From assembly GCF_030286555.1 (NCBI RefSeq), contig NZ_JASVWF010000001.1, positions 1,539,279 through 1,603,278 of the forward strand: DNA of 64,000 bases, given 5' to 3'. Position 1 is the first letter of the stretch, and each line of letters starts with the position of its first letter. The notes beneath the pieces are model-generated. The model was not told the DNA's origin and ran no database searches. It saw nothing but the letters and a program-made list of their open reading frames with translations. This DNA comes from Actinomycetospora termitidis (lineage in GTDB: Bacteria; Actinomycetota; Actinomycetes; Mycobacteriales; Pseudonocardiaceae). Shown piece after piece: positions 31,987 to 40,672 of the stretch. Both the position numbers and the translations under genes were made by a program.

Positions 31987-32493
31987 TCAGGCGCCCCGGG
32001 CGGTGCGGATGTGGTCGAAGATCAGGCTCGTGACGGTGCCCGCGACGTCGCGGTGACCGTTGAGGGTCGCGACCAGGTCGCGCAACGCACCCGTCCCCGC
32101 CGTCGCGACGTGGAGGAGGTAGTCGTCCTCGCCGGCGACGAAGTAGACGTCGCGGACGGCGGGGAGGCGGCGCACGAGCGCGGTGAACTCGCCGAGGCGG
32201 TCGCGGGCGTCGCTCTGCAGGCGCACCGAGATCATGGCCTGGAGGGGGAGGCCGACGGCCGCCGGGTCGACGTCGGCGTGGAAGCCGCGGATCACCCCGC
32301 GTTCGCGGAGCGCCCGGACGCGCGTCAGGCACGTGGACGCCGCGATCCCCACCTTCTCGGCGAGTGCCGCGTTCGTGATGCGGGCGTCGGCCACGAGGTG
32401 GGTCAGCAGGGCGCGATCGACCTCGTCCAGCGGCCGCAGATCGTTCGGCGGTGGCTGCGAACGGACCACGGGATCATCGGGAGCTTCACCCAC
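31987..32493 (-). CDS. Lrp/AsnC-family regulator (AldR-like)
   Basis: A 168-residue regulator with an N-terminal HTH (ITNAALAEKVGIAASTCLTRV) and a C-terminal RAM domain (VYFVAGEDDYLLHVATAG) that binds amino acids. It is divergent from the alanine dehydrogenase gene with 95 bp between them, the same arrangement as aldR-ald in mycobacteria, where AldR switches ald in response to alanine. GTG start at 32493. The gap holds GAAGCTTC and TA-rich segments but no single clear operator. Confidence 0.88.
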   Translation of the reverse strand: MGEAPDDPVVRSQPPPNDLRPLDEVDRALLTHLVADARITNAALAEKVGIAASTCLTRVRALRERGVIRGFHADVDPAAVGLPLQAMISVRLQSDARDRLGEFTALVRRLPAVRDVYFVAGEDDYLLHVATAGTGALRDLVATLNGHRDVAGTVTSLIFDHIRTARGA

Positions 32494-32588
32494 AAGCGCA
32501 GGTTACAGAAGCTTCTTCACGTCGCTACCGCCCGAAACGCAGGACGTTCATCATGGTGGGAGGACACGACGACGAACGGAGGACGACC

Positions 32589-33689
32589 ATGAAGGTCGCG
32601 GTGCCCACCGAGGTCAAGGACAACGAGTTCCGGGTGGCCCTGACGCCCGGGGGTGTGCGCGAGCTGGTCGCCCACGGCCACGAGGTCACGGTCCAGGAGG
32701 GCGCGGGCACGGGTTCGGCCTTCGCCGACCACGAGTACAAGGAGGCCGGGGCCCGCCTCGTCGCCGACGCCGACACGGTGTGGGGCGAGGCCGAGATGGT
32801 CGTCAAGGTCAAGGAGCCGGTCGCCTCGGAGTACCACCGCCTGCGCCCCGACCTGACGCTGTTCACCTACCTGCACCTCGCCGCGTCCCGCGAGTGCACC
32901 GACGCCCTGCTCGACGCCGGGACCACCGCGATCGCGTACGAGACGGTGACGCGGCACGGCGCGCTGCCGCTGCTCGCGCCGATGAGCGAGGTCGCCGGGC
33001 GGCTCGCGCCCCAGGTCGGCGCCTACCACCTGATGCGCTCCCACGGCGGGCGCGGCCTGCTGCTCGGCGGGGTCCCGGGCGCGCCGGCGGCGCACGTCGT
33101 CGTCATCGGCGGCGGGGTGTCCGGCGCGGCGGCGACGCAGATGGCCGTCGGGATGCACGCCCGCGTCACCGTGCTCGACAAGAACCTCGACACGCTGCGG
33201 GCCCTCGACGCGCGCTACGCGGGCCGGGTGCAGACGCTGTACTCGAACACCGACAACCTCGAGCGCGCCGTGCTCGACGCCGACCTCGTCGTCGGGGCCG
33301 TGCTGGTCCCGGGCGCGAAGGCGCCGAAGCTCGTGAGCAACGAGCTGGTGTCCCGCATGAAGGCGGGCGCGGTGCTCGTCGACATCGCGATCGACCAGGG
33401 CGGCTGCTTCGCCGACTCGCACCCGACGACGCACTCCGACCCGACGTTCGCGGTGCACGACACGCTCTTCTACTGCGTGGCGAACATGCCGGGCGCGGTG
33501 CCGAACACCTCGACGCACGCGCTGACGAACGCCACGATGCCGTTCGCCCTCGCGCTGGCCGACCGGGGCTGGCGGCAGGCGCTCGCCGACGACGCCGGGC
33601 TGGCCGCGGGCCTCGCGACCCACGCCGGCGAGCTCTACAGCGCCACCGTCGGCGAGGCCCACGACCTGCCGGTCGCGTCGCTGGGCTGA
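32589..33689 (+). CDS. ald: Alanine dehydrogenase
   Basis: The enzyme catalyses reversible NAD-dependent deamination of L-alanine to pyruvate and ammonia. The 366-residue product has Lys75 (VVKVKEP) and His96 (TYLHLAAS) at the active site and the NAD loop VVVIGGGVSGAAAT; all are as in known Ald proteins. Good ribosome site (ACGGAGG). Its last 55 bp overlap the end of a convergent gene, which is unusually long for this window. Control by the divergent AsnC-type regulator is likely. Confidence 0.95.
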   Translation: MKVAVPTEVKDNEFRVALTPGGVRELVAHGHEVTVQEGAGTGSAFADHEYKEAGARLVADADTVWGEAEMVVKVKEPVASEYHRLRPDLTLFTYLHLAASRECTDALLDAGTTAIAYETVTRHGALPLLAPMSEVAGRLAPQVGAYHLMRSHGGRGLLLGGVPGAPAAHVVVIGGGVSGAAATQMAVGMHARVTVLDKNLDTLRALDARYAGRVQTLYSNTDNLERAVLDADLVVGAVLVPGAKAPKLVSNELVSRMKAGAVLVDIAIDQGGCFADSHPTTHSDPTFAVHDTLFYCVANMPGAVPNTSTHALTNATMPFALALADRGWRQALADDAGLAAGLATHAGELYSATVGEAHDLPVASLG

Positions 33690-34546
33690 CGCGGGGCGGG
33701 CACCGTCCCGCGGTGGGCCCGGGCGCGGCGGTGGTGCGCGTCGGTCATGCCGCGCAGCGCCGCGGCGGTCGCGCTCGCGGCGTCGACCGAGGCGAGGTCG
33801 AGCACGGTGACGATGCCCGCGGCGCGGAGGGTGAGGCGACCCAACCGCCCGCCCTCGGCCCGCGCGCGGGTGCTCGCGTCGACCTCGAGGGTGTCGTAGC
33901 CGACGACCGTGTGGAACCGGCCGTCGCGCAGCACGACGCGGTCGGGGAGGAACGCGATCTCGCGCCGCGCCCCGGAGAAGGTGGGCACCGGGAGGTCGGC
34001 GCGCAGGTGCCGGGGCCCGTCGGTGCGCCGGGCCACCGGGCTGTGCGCGCGCCGGCCGGCCTCGGCCCGGACCTCCCAGACGGCGGGCTCCCACGACGTG
34101 GCCGCGCAGCGCAGCCGCTCCCAGGTCGCGACCAGGTGCTCGTAGCGGGCGGTGCGGTCCCGGTCGGCCATCTCGTGGGTGGCGACGACGGTGCGGCGGG
34201 CCCGGTCGTGCAGGGCGGTCACCGCGAGGACGACCCCCGTCGCGACCAGGCCGACGAGCAGGGTCAGCACCGGCAGCGGGGACGGCAGGTCGGCGACGGA
34301 CGGCCCGACGAGCACGGTGGCGACCGCGACCGCGACGAGGGCCCCGGCACCGACGAACGGCGCCCGGGCGCGGGCCGAGGCGGCGAGGTCGAGCCCGCGC
34401 CGCAGCCCGTCGAGGCCCGTCGGGCACAGCTCGCCGCGCGCGTCCGGGCTCGCCAGGTAGTGCGCGCCGCCGGCCTCCAGGCAGGCGTGGTGGCGGGCGC
34501 GTCGGGGACCGCGCAGGGTCGGTGCGGCGTCCGGGACGGTCGTCAC
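33635..34546 (-). CDS. Unknown protein with two central membrane segments
   Basis: A 303-residue protein with a polar N-terminus, two membrane helices (about residues 62-84 and 90-112), then a soluble region with FLPDRVVLRDGRFHTVVGYDTLEVD, a pattern of beta-strands. (Landmarks: FLPDRVVL, HTVVGYDTL.) No family is recognised. The end overlaps ald by 55 bp on the opposite strand. The C-terminal 40 residues (His/Arg/Pro-rich) are low complexity, so the true stop may be right but little conserved. Confidence 0.55.
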   Translation of the reverse strand: MTTVPDAAPTLRGPRRARHHACLEAGGAHYLASPDARGELCPTGLDGLRRGLDLAASARARAPFVGAGALVAVAVATVLVGPSVADLPSPLPVLTLLVGLVATGVVLAVTALHDRARRTVVATHEMADRDRTARYEHLVATWERLRCAATSWEPAVWEVRAEAGRRAHSPVARRTDGPRHLRADLPVPTFSGARREIAFLPDRVVLRDGRFHTVVGYDTLEVDASTRARAEGGRLGRLTLRAAGIVTVLDLASVDAASATAAALRGMTDAHHRRARAHRGTVPAPRQPSDATGRSWASPTVAL

Positions 34547-34662
34547 GGTCGGCCTCCGCTCGTCGGGGACTCGTCACCGTGTGTCGCCGTTCAGCCGCAG
34601 ATCGTTACGGCAGGTGGCGTCACCCGATCGGCTGTTCGGCGCAATCTCCCCGGCCGTGGCCC

Positions 34663-35757
34663 TCAGACCGAGAGGCGCCAGCCCCGGGTGTCCGGCACCC
34701 GCCCGAACTGGATGTCGAGCAGCTCGGCGTGCAGGGCGAGCGTGCGCTCGCCGGGCGTGCCGTCGCCGACGACGACGTCGCCCGCCGTGGAACGGAACGC
34801 GACGATCGGGCTGATCACCGCGGCGGTCCCGGTCGCGAAGACCTCGGTGATCGAGCCGTCGGCGCACCCCGCGCGCAGCTCCTCCACCGAGATCGGGCGT
34901 TCCACGGCGGTCAGCCCGTGCCCGGCCGCCAGCTCGAGGACGCTGCGCCGGGTGACGCCGTCGAGGATCGTGCCCAGCGGCGGGGTCACCAGCTCGCCGT
35001 CGGCGGTCACGAGCAGGACGTTCATCGTCCCGGACTCCTCGAGCCAGCGGTGCTCGCGGGCGTCGAGGAAGAGCACCTGGTCGCAGGCGTGCTCCTTGGC
35101 GAGCGCCTGCGCGGCGAGCCCGGCCGCGTAGTTGCCGCCGCACTTCGCGTCGCCGGTCCCGCCGGGGGCGGCCCGCGAGAGCGTGTCGGAGATCCACAGG
35201 GTCACGCCGGCCTCGCGCCCGGCGAACAGCGGTCCGGCCGGCGAGGCGGTGACCAGGAAGCGGGCCTCCTCGGCCGGGCGCACCCCGAGGAAGGCCTCGG
35301 TCGCGACGGTGAACGGGCGCAGGTAGAGCGACGCGGGCGGCTCGGGCACCCAGGCCTCGTCCGCCCGGACCAGCGCCGTGACGGCCTCGACGAACGACTC
35401 GGCCGGCAGCACCGGCAGGGCCAGTCGGCGGGCGGAGTGGGCGAAGCGGGCGGCGTTGAGGTCGGGCCGGAACAGGGCCACGGACCCGTCGGGCTGGCGG
35501 TAGGCCTTGAGCCCCTCGAAGATCTCCTGGGCGTAGTGCAGCACCGCCGCCGCGGGGTGCAGCGTCAGCGGCTCGGCGGCGCGCACCGCCGTGTCGTGCC
35601 AACCCTCGCCGGCGGTCCAGGTCGCCGTGGCGACGTGGTCGGTGAACACCCGGCCGAACCCGGGGTCGGCCAGCAGACCGTCCCGCTGGGCGGCGGGGGT
35701 GGGGTTCGCGGTGGCGACGTGGGGGAACCGGGCCTGGGCGATCGGACGGCTGCTCAC
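34663..35757 (-). CDS. ilvE: Branched-chain amino acid aminotransferase
   Basis: The PLP enzyme exchanges amino groups between branched-chain amino acids and 2-oxoglutarate. The 364-residue class IV product has catalytic Lys205 (GDAKCGGNYA), EIFEGLKAYR, SLYLRPF and ITEVFATGTAAVISP. Length and motifs match the actinobacterial IlvE type. GTG start at 35757. It is divergent from the ECF sigma gene; the gap is only 65 bp. Confidence 0.95.
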   Translation of the reverse strand: MSSRPIAQARFPHVATANPTPAAQRDGLLADPGFGRVFTDHVATATWTAGEGWHDTAVRAAEPLTLHPAAAVLHYAQEIFEGLKAYRQPDGSVALFRPDLNAARFAHSARRLALPVLPAESFVEAVTALVRADEAWVPEPPASLYLRPFTVATEAFLGVRPAEEARFLVTASPAGPLFAGREAGVTLWISDTLSRAAPGGTGDAKCGGNYAAGLAAQALAKEHACDQVLFLDAREHRWLEESGTMNVLLVTADGELVTPPLGTILDGVTRRSVLELAAGHGLTAVERPISVEELRAGCADGSITEVFATGTAAVISPIVAFRSTAGDVVVGDGTPGERTLALHAELLDIQFGRVPDTRGWRLSV

Positions 35758-35822
35758 CCTCCGGAACGGTGGCAGATCCGTCGCCGCGATTCGACTGGCA
35801 CGTCCGGGGTAGTGGCAGGAAC

Positions 35823-36383
35823 GTGACCGCCACCGACGACGAGCGCGACCGCGACGCGCAGATCGACCGGTGGCTCGTCGGGCGCGCGCGCGACGGCGAC
35901 CCGGCGGCCTACGAGGAGCTCATCCGTCGTCATCGGGACCGCATCTACCGCATCGCGCTGCGGATCACCGGGGACGCGGCGGACGCCGACGACGTGACCC
36001 AGGAGGTCGTCATCCAGCTCTGGACGGCGCTCGCCGGGTTCGCCGGCACCTCGGCGTTCACCACCTGGCTCTACCGTGTGGTGGTCAACCGCAGCCTCGA
36101 CCACCGCCGGCGGCACCGTCCGCAGGTCGAACCCCGGGAGTCCGACCTCGCGCCGGTCGCCGGGCCGGAGCGCTCGGTGGTGGCCGGGGAGGCGGTGCGG
36201 GCGGGGCTCGCCGCGATCGCGCGCCTCCCCGAGACCCAACGGGTCCCGCTCGTGCTCTGCCAGATCGAGGGCCTGTCCTACGCCCAGGCCGCCGCGATCA
36301 CCAAGACCTCCGAGGCCACCGTGCGCGGGCGCCTCGCCCGCGCCCGCGCGACCCTGCTCGCCGAGATGAGGAGCTGGACATGA
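35823..36383 (+). CDS. ECF-type RNA polymerase sigma factor
   Basis: A 186-residue (from the GTG at 35823) sigma factor with region 2 (YEELIRRHRDRIYRIALRI, DADDVTQEVVIQLW) and region 4 (LPETQRVPLVLCQIEG, SEATVRGRLARAR). An upstream GTG at 35769 would add 18 residues without homology. Its stop overlaps the start of a zinc-finger/Asp23 fusion protein (ATGA), so that protein is the likely anti-sigma factor. The operon may respond to envelope or redox stress. Confidence 0.9.
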   Translation: MTATDDERDRDAQIDRWLVGRARDGDPAAYEELIRRHRDRIYRIALRITGDAADADDVTQEVVIQLWTALAGFAGTSAFTTWLYRVVVNRSLDHRRRHRPQVEPRESDLAPVAGPERSVVAGEAVRAGLAAIARLPETQRVPLVLCQIEGLSYAQAAAITKTSEATVRGRLARARATLLAEMRSWT

Positions 36384-36958
36384 CCGAGACCCTCGCGTGC
36401 GGCCGCGCCACCGCGCCGCTGGTCGAGCAGGTCGCCGAGGGCCGGGGCCAGGTCCTCGACCCCCACCAGGCCCGCTGCCCGCACTGCCGGGCCGCCCTCG
36501 GGGAGATCGAGCGGCTCTGGGCGCCGGTCCGCGCGGTCGCCGCGGAGCGCCCGGAGGCGCCGCCCTCGCTGGTGGAGTCGGCGCTGCGCCGGGTGCGCGG
36601 GTCGGGCGGCGACGTCGAGTACGGCCGCATCGAGACCCCGCAGGGGCACACGCGGGTGGCCGCGCGGGTCGTCGTCGCGCTGGCCCGCCACCTCGCGGCG
36701 CAGGTCCCCGGGGTCGAGGTCGCGCTCGGTCGGCTGGCCACGGAGGGACACCGCCCGGCCGGCGAGCTCGTGCCCGACGTCGAGGCGGGGGTCGCCGGCG
36801 GGTCCACCGCCGTGCAGGTCACGCTCGCCGCCGCGTACGGGCAGGACCTGCAGGCGCTGGGGGAGCGGATCCGGACGGTCGTGGCGCGCGGGGTACGCGA
36901 GGTGACCGGGCTGGAGCCGGTCGACGTCACGGTGCACGTGGACGACGTCTTCGACTGA
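36380..36958 (+). CDS. Zinc-binding anti-sigma-like protein fused to an Asp23/Gls24 domain
   Basis: A 192-residue protein. The N-terminus carries the ZAS motif HX3CX2C (His29, Cys33, Cys36), with Cys7 as a possible fourth ligand. The C-terminal part (about residues 85-192) fits Asp23/Gls24 envelope-stress proteins (RVAARVVVALARHLAAQVPG and VDVTVHVDDV). ZAS domains bind ECF sigma factors; Asp23 proteins sit near the membrane. The fusion could tether or release the sigma factor according to envelope state. It is co-translated with the sigma gene. Function inferred. Confidence 0.75.
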   Translation: MTETLACGRATAPLVEQVAEGRGQVLDPHQARCPHCRAALGEIERLWAPVRAVAAERPEAPPSLVESALRRVRGSGGDVEYGRIETPQGHTRVAARVVVALARHLAAQVPGVEVALGRLATEGHRPAGELVPDVEAGVAGGSTAVQVTLAAAYGQDLQALGERIRTVVARGVREVTGLEPVDVTVHVDDVFD

Positions 36959-37049
36959 GCCCCGGGTCCGAACGGGTCATGTGGGTGACACCGCCCGCGA
37001 TCACGGGCAGGATGGGTGAACACTCAACGAGCTCGGAGGGGATCGGGCG

Positions 37050-37787
37050 ATGGCCACGGTCGACGTGCGCCGCGCGACCGCACGCGGCGTGCTGCACGGC
37101 GCGCCCGGGGTCGAGTCGCGGCACTCGTTCTCCTTCGGGGCCCACCTCGAGGAGGGCAACAGCCACTTCGGCCTGCTGCTCGCCCACCACGAGGACCGCA
37201 TCGACCCCGGCGCCGGGTACGACGACCACCCGCACCGCGACACCGAGATCGTCACGTGGGTGCTCGAGGGCGCCCTCGCGCACGACGACGACGCGGGCCG
37301 CTCCGCGCGCGTCACGCCGGGGACGGTGCAGCGCCTGTCGGCCGGGCGCGGGGTCGTCCACTCCGAGCGCAACGCCGCCGGTGACGAGCCGGTGCACCTG
37401 GTCCAGATGTGGCTGCTGCCCGACGAGGCCGGGACCGAGCCGGTCCACGAGACCGCGGACGTGTCCGCGGCGCTCGACGCCGGCGGGCTGGTCCCGGTCG
37501 CCGGGCGGGGCGCCGCGGCCGGGCTCGGTATCGCCGATGCCGTCCTGCACGTCGCCCGACCACCGGCGGGTGATCGTCTGGACCTCCCGGACGCGCCGTA
37601 CCTGCACGTCTTCGTCGCGCGGGGGGAGGTCGACCTCGGTGATCACGACGACCGGGACGACCTCGCCGCGGGCGACGCCGCCCGCATCGCCGAGTCCGAC
37701 GCGATGTCCCTGACCGCCCGTACCGACGCCGAGGTCCTCGTGTGGGAGATGCACTCCGACCTCGCCACACCCGAGGAGAGCGCGTGA
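37050..37787 (+). CDS. Pirin-family bicupin protein
   Basis: A 245-residue protein with the N-terminal pirin cupin. Metal ligands lie in DDHPHRDTEIVTWVLEG and GVVHSE. Bacterial pirins include quercetinases and regulators of metabolic enzymes. ATG at 37050. The stop overlaps the start of the next gene (GTGA), and that of the next overlaps the MarR gene, so three proteins are produced as a unit. Confidence 0.9.
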   Translation: MATVDVRRATARGVLHGAPGVESRHSFSFGAHLEEGNSHFGLLLAHHEDRIDPGAGYDDHPHRDTEIVTWVLEGALAHDDDAGRSARVTPGTVQRLSAGRGVVHSERNAAGDEPVHLVQMWLLPDEAGTEPVHETADVSAALDAGGLVPVAGRGAAAGLGIADAVLHVARPPAGDRLDLPDAPYLHVFVARGEVDLGDHDDRDDLAAGDAARIAESDAMSLTARTDAEVLVWEMHSDLATPEESA

Positions 37788-38353
37788 CCACCACCGAGTC
37801 CGAGACCCCCGAGCCGACCCGCAACGAGTACGAGCGCACCGAGAAGGCGTCGCTGATCTCCGAGGAGCAGCGCCGCGAGCTCGCCGAGATCCGCGACCGG
37901 GTGCGCGCGGAGTTCCTGTTCTCCAAGGAGAAGCGGCCGAAGAGCTACGGCCAGGGCGTGCACCACGTCGCCCTGATCTGCGCAGACGTGCGGAAGACCA
38001 CGGAGTGGTACCAGAACGTCGCCGGGTTCCCGGTCACGGTGCTGTTCGAGAACCGCGACCTGGCCGGCTCGACGCACTTCTTCTTCGACGTCGGGAACGG
38101 CAACCACCTGGCGTTCTTCGACCTGCCGGGCGTCGAGCCGGGGCCGTACCAGGAGGTGCTCGGCGGGCTGCACCACCTGTGCCTGTCGGTGTCCGAGGAG
38201 CACTGGCACGAGATCAAGGGCCGGCTCGACGAGCGCGGGATCGAGTACATGCTCGAGTCCGGGACGTCGATCTACACCTTCGACCCCGACGGCGCGCGCA
38301 TCGAGTTCATCCACGACCCGCTCGGCCGGATGTACGGGCACGACACCATGTGA
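37784..38353 (+). CDS. VOC-family dioxygenase-like protein
   Basis: A 189-residue protein. After a charged N-terminal 50 residues comes a VOC domain (QGVHHVALICADVRKTTEWYQ, then GGLHHLCLSV and FDPDGARIEFIHDP). The His in VHHVAL, the His in LHHLCL and the Glu in RIEFI are positioned as metal ligands, so an iron-dependent dioxygenase or glyoxalase activity is possible. Co-translated with pirin upstream (GTGA) and MarR downstream (GTGA). Confidence 0.82.
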   Translation: MTTTESETPEPTRNEYERTEKASLISEEQRRELAEIRDRVRAEFLFSKEKRPKSYGQGVHHVALICADVRKTTEWYQNVAGFPVTVLFENRDLAGSTHFFFDVGNGNHLAFFDLPGVEPGPYQEVLGGLHHLCLSVSEEHWHEIKGRLDERGIEYMLESGTSIYTFDPDGARIEFIHDPLGRMYGHDTM

Positions 38354-38811
38354 CGGTGGATCCGAGTGGTGAGCGCGCCGCGATCGTGCGGGCCCTGCAA
38401 CGGCTGACGGCGTCCGCGCGGCACCTGTCCGACGCGTTCGCCGCCCGGCAGGGTCTGCACCCGACCGACCTCGAGGCCCTGCTGCACGTCATGCAGGCCG
38501 AGTCGCAGGGCGCGCCCCTGACGGCGGGTGGGCTCGGTGAGGCGCTGGCGCTGACGTCCGGGTCGGTCACCGGTGTCGTCGACCGGCTCGTCGCCGCGGG
38601 CCACGTAGCCCGATCGCGCGACGCGTCCGACCGGCGCCGGGTGCTGCTCGTCCACGCCCCGGAGGCCCGGGCGGTCGCCGAGGACTTCTTCTCGCCGATC
38701 GCCCGGCTCTCCGGCGCGGTGATGGACACCTTCGACGACGCCGAGCTCGCGACGGTGCGCCGCTACCTCGAGGCCATGACCGACGCCGTGACCGAGGCGC
38801 GCCAGGGCTGA
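38350..38811 (+). CDS. MarR-family transcriptional regulator
   Basis: A 153-residue winged-helix regulator. Recognition region LTSGSVTGVVDRLVAAG and wing ARSRDASDRRRVLL are typical of MarR proteins that sense phenolic or oxidised ligands. The start overlaps the VOC stop by 4 bp. It probably controls the pirin-VOC-MarR operon. It converges with an L,D-transpeptidase gene one base away. Confidence 0.9.
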   Translation: MTVDPSGERAAIVRALQRLTASARHLSDAFAARQGLHPTDLEALLHVMQAESQGAPLTAGGLGEALALTSGSVTGVVDRLVAAGHVARSRDASDRRRVLLVHAPEARAVAEDFFSPIARLSGAVMDTFDDAELATVRRYLEAMTDAVTEARQG

Positions 38812-38812
38812 G

Positions 38813-39283
38813 TCACGGGACGATCTGCACCTGGTCGCCGGGCGCGAGGGTGTCGAAGAACCGTTGCGATGCGGCCCGGTTCAGATGGATGCAGCCGTTC
38901 GAGGCGATGCCCGGGCTCCCCGCGTGGAATGCGTACCCGGGCTTGAAGAACACCGAATTGGGCATGGGCGCGTCGAATGCCTGGCTCCAGTAGTTCTTCA
39001 CCTTCTTCTGCACCGTGAAGGTGCCCGTCGGCGTGGCCGCCCCGGACTTCCCGCCCCGCGCCGCGAACGGCCCCGCGATCACATGACCGGCGCCGTCGGT
39101 GAGCCACGCCTGCCGGGCCGAGAGGTCCATGCAGGCCTTGGCGGTCGGTGCGCAGGGCGTCGCCGAGGTCGTGGCGTCGGCGATCCCGGTGCCCAGGCCG
39201 AGGGTCGCGGCGACGGCGACCGCCGTGGCGCCGAGGCGGGTCAGAATGCGACGATTCCGCGCTGGGACATTCTGCTCGGCCAC
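38813..39283 (-). CDS. L,D-transpeptidase (YkuD), short form
   Basis: A 156-residue secreted enzyme with an N-terminal signal (ILTRLGATAVAVAATLGLG) and a YkuD domain. Catalytic region is HAGSPGIASNGCIHL with the nucleophile Cys; TPTGTFTVQKK is the substrate loop. GTG at 39283 with GAGGAG 9 nt upstream is the best start. It is a paralogue of the protein at 26195-26833 but lacks its Thr-rich linker. Confidence 0.9.
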   Translation of the reverse strand: MAEQNVPARNRRILTRLGATAVAVAATLGLGTGIADATTSATPCAPTAKACMDLSARQAWLTDGAGHVIAGPFAARGGKSGAATPTGTFTVQKKVKNYWSQAFDAPMPNSVFFKPGYAFHAGSPGIASNGCIHLNRAASQRFFDTLAPGDQVQIVP

Positions 39284-39427
39284 GGCGATCAGCTCCTCGG
39301 TGTGGGGCCCGTTCCCTGAGGAACGTCTTCCCCACCTACCGCGGGACCATTCCACCGGGAATTCCCCACACCTGCGGTGATCGGATCGTTGCGGAATCGT
39401 CGTCGATTCTCCGTCACCGGTCCGTCG

Positions 39428-39805
39428 TCAGGCGACCGCGTGCCGACCTCGGTCCCCGGGGTGGGGCAGGTGGTGGCGGACGACGGTGACCCCGACGTCG
39501 TCGAGGTCGCCCTGGTCGAGCTCCTGGCGTCGACGCTCGGCGTCGAACAGCGCGGTCGGGCCGTCGAAGGGCCCGTAGGAGTCCAGCGCCCCGGTCGCCG
39601 GGTCGGCGACGAGGACGACGTAGGCATCGCAGGAGTCCAGGCGGTCCTCGAGCCCCTCCTGGTCGGCGAGCACGTCGTCGACGAGATCCTGCACGGTGCG
39701 GGTCGCGGTGAACCGGGTGGTGTCGCCGACACGGTCGGGCGCGCGGTCGTCCACGGTTGGAGCCTTCCCCTCGGTCTGACTGCGGACGCTTCCCGACCCC
39801 GACAT
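39428..39805 (-). CDS. Hypothetical acidic protein
   Basis: A 125-residue acidic protein. The middle (TVQDLVDDVLADQEGLEDRL then AYVVLVADPATGALDSYGPF) reads like an alpha/beta domain, and the second part resembles small domains in regulatory or PAS-like proteins, but I cannot assign a family. Codon usage supports coding. No neighbour shares its operon. Confidence 0.5.
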   Translation of the reverse strand: MSGSGSVRSQTEGKAPTVDDRAPDRVGDTTRFTATRTVQDLVDDVLADQEGLEDRLDSCDAYVVLVADPATGALDSYGPFDGPTALFDAERRRQELDQGDLDDVGVTVVRHHLPHPGDRGRHAVA

Positions 39806-40159
39806 CGTTCGGCATCCTGACGAACGCGGGGCAGGCTAGTAGGCACCCGCAGTACCGCCACAGCCCGCGGACCGGCATCACGAATCGGCCACGGACGGGT
39901 GTCGACACGCTTCGTGAACGGCTCCACCGAGGTGGGTGACGCCCTGCCCTGCGTCCGGGGTCTCCGAGCGCGACGAACGGCGAGGGGGCTGCCCGTCGAC
40001 GCCGGTCCGACCGCCCGTCCTGGTGAGGTGCACGTCACATTGCGCACATCGTGCAGCCGACCACGCGCTGCAATCAGTCGTGACCGGACGTAGCGAAACG
40101 TGTCGGCACACCGGCAAATGTCGTGGCGCTCGCCACGGCACGAGCGCACGCTCGGCGTC
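39806..40159. other. Intergenic region without convincing gene
   Basis: About 354 bp between the hypothetical gene and the GNAT gene. Short open frames exist on both strands but none has supporting codon bias, ribosome site or recognisable motif. Local AT content is a little higher near 40040-40070, where promoter elements may lie. An alternative GTG for the GNAT gene is at 40100. Confidence 0.4.
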
Positions 40160-40672
40160 ATGGCCGACCTCGCGCACCCGCCCGTCACGCTCCGGGTCCT
40201 CGATCCCGACGACGGGTCCGACGTCGCCGCCGTGGTCGCCGCCGCGGTCGGCGGGGCGCTGCCGGCCGACGTCATGCCGCCGGACGGCGCCTCCGATCCG
40301 GAGGAGTGGACCCTGCCGCGGGAGCGGGCCTACGCCCGCTTCCTGCGCGGCCGCCCACCCGCGGAGACGTCGTACCTCGTCGTCGAGGGATGCGCCGTCG
40401 TCGGCCTGGCCCGCCTGCGTCGCGACGGTGACGCCGCCGAGACCGGCGTCTGGCTCGCCCGCCGCGCCCGGGGTCGCGGGATCGGCGTGACGGTCCTCGG
40501 CCTGCTCGTGGAGCGTGCGGCGACCGCCGGGGCCGACCGCCTTGTCGCGGACACCACCGCCGACAACGTCGCGGCACTCGGGTCCCTGCGCCGCCACGGT
40601 GCGACGGTGCAGGAATCCGGGAGCGACGTCTCCGCCGTCGTGAGGATCAGAGCCCGAGGGTCTTCCCGATGA
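40160..40672 (+). CDS. GNAT-family N-acetyltransferase
   Basis: A 170-residue acetyltransferase. The acetyl-CoA loop ARRARGRGIGVTVLGLLVERA (Arg/Gly-X-X-Gly/Ala) and TTADNVAALGSLRRHGA are characteristic. An upstream GTG at 40100 would add 20 residues. Its last 26 bp overlap the end of the convergent acyl-CoA dehydrogenase gene. Substrate unknown. Confidence 0.82.
   Translation: MADLAHPPVTLRVLDPDDGSDVAAVVAAAVGGALPADVMPPDGASDPEEWTLPRERAYARFLRGRPPAETSYLVVEGCAVVGLARLRRDGDAAETGVWLARRARGRGIGVTVLGLLVERAATAGADRLVADTTADNVAALGSLRRHGATVQESGSDVSAVVRIRARGSSR

Noticed and set aside
39899..40093. Small plus-strand gene in the gap before the GNAT gene
   Set aside because: No ribosome site, no recognisable motif, and codon usage does not show the strong third-position G/C pattern of the real genes.
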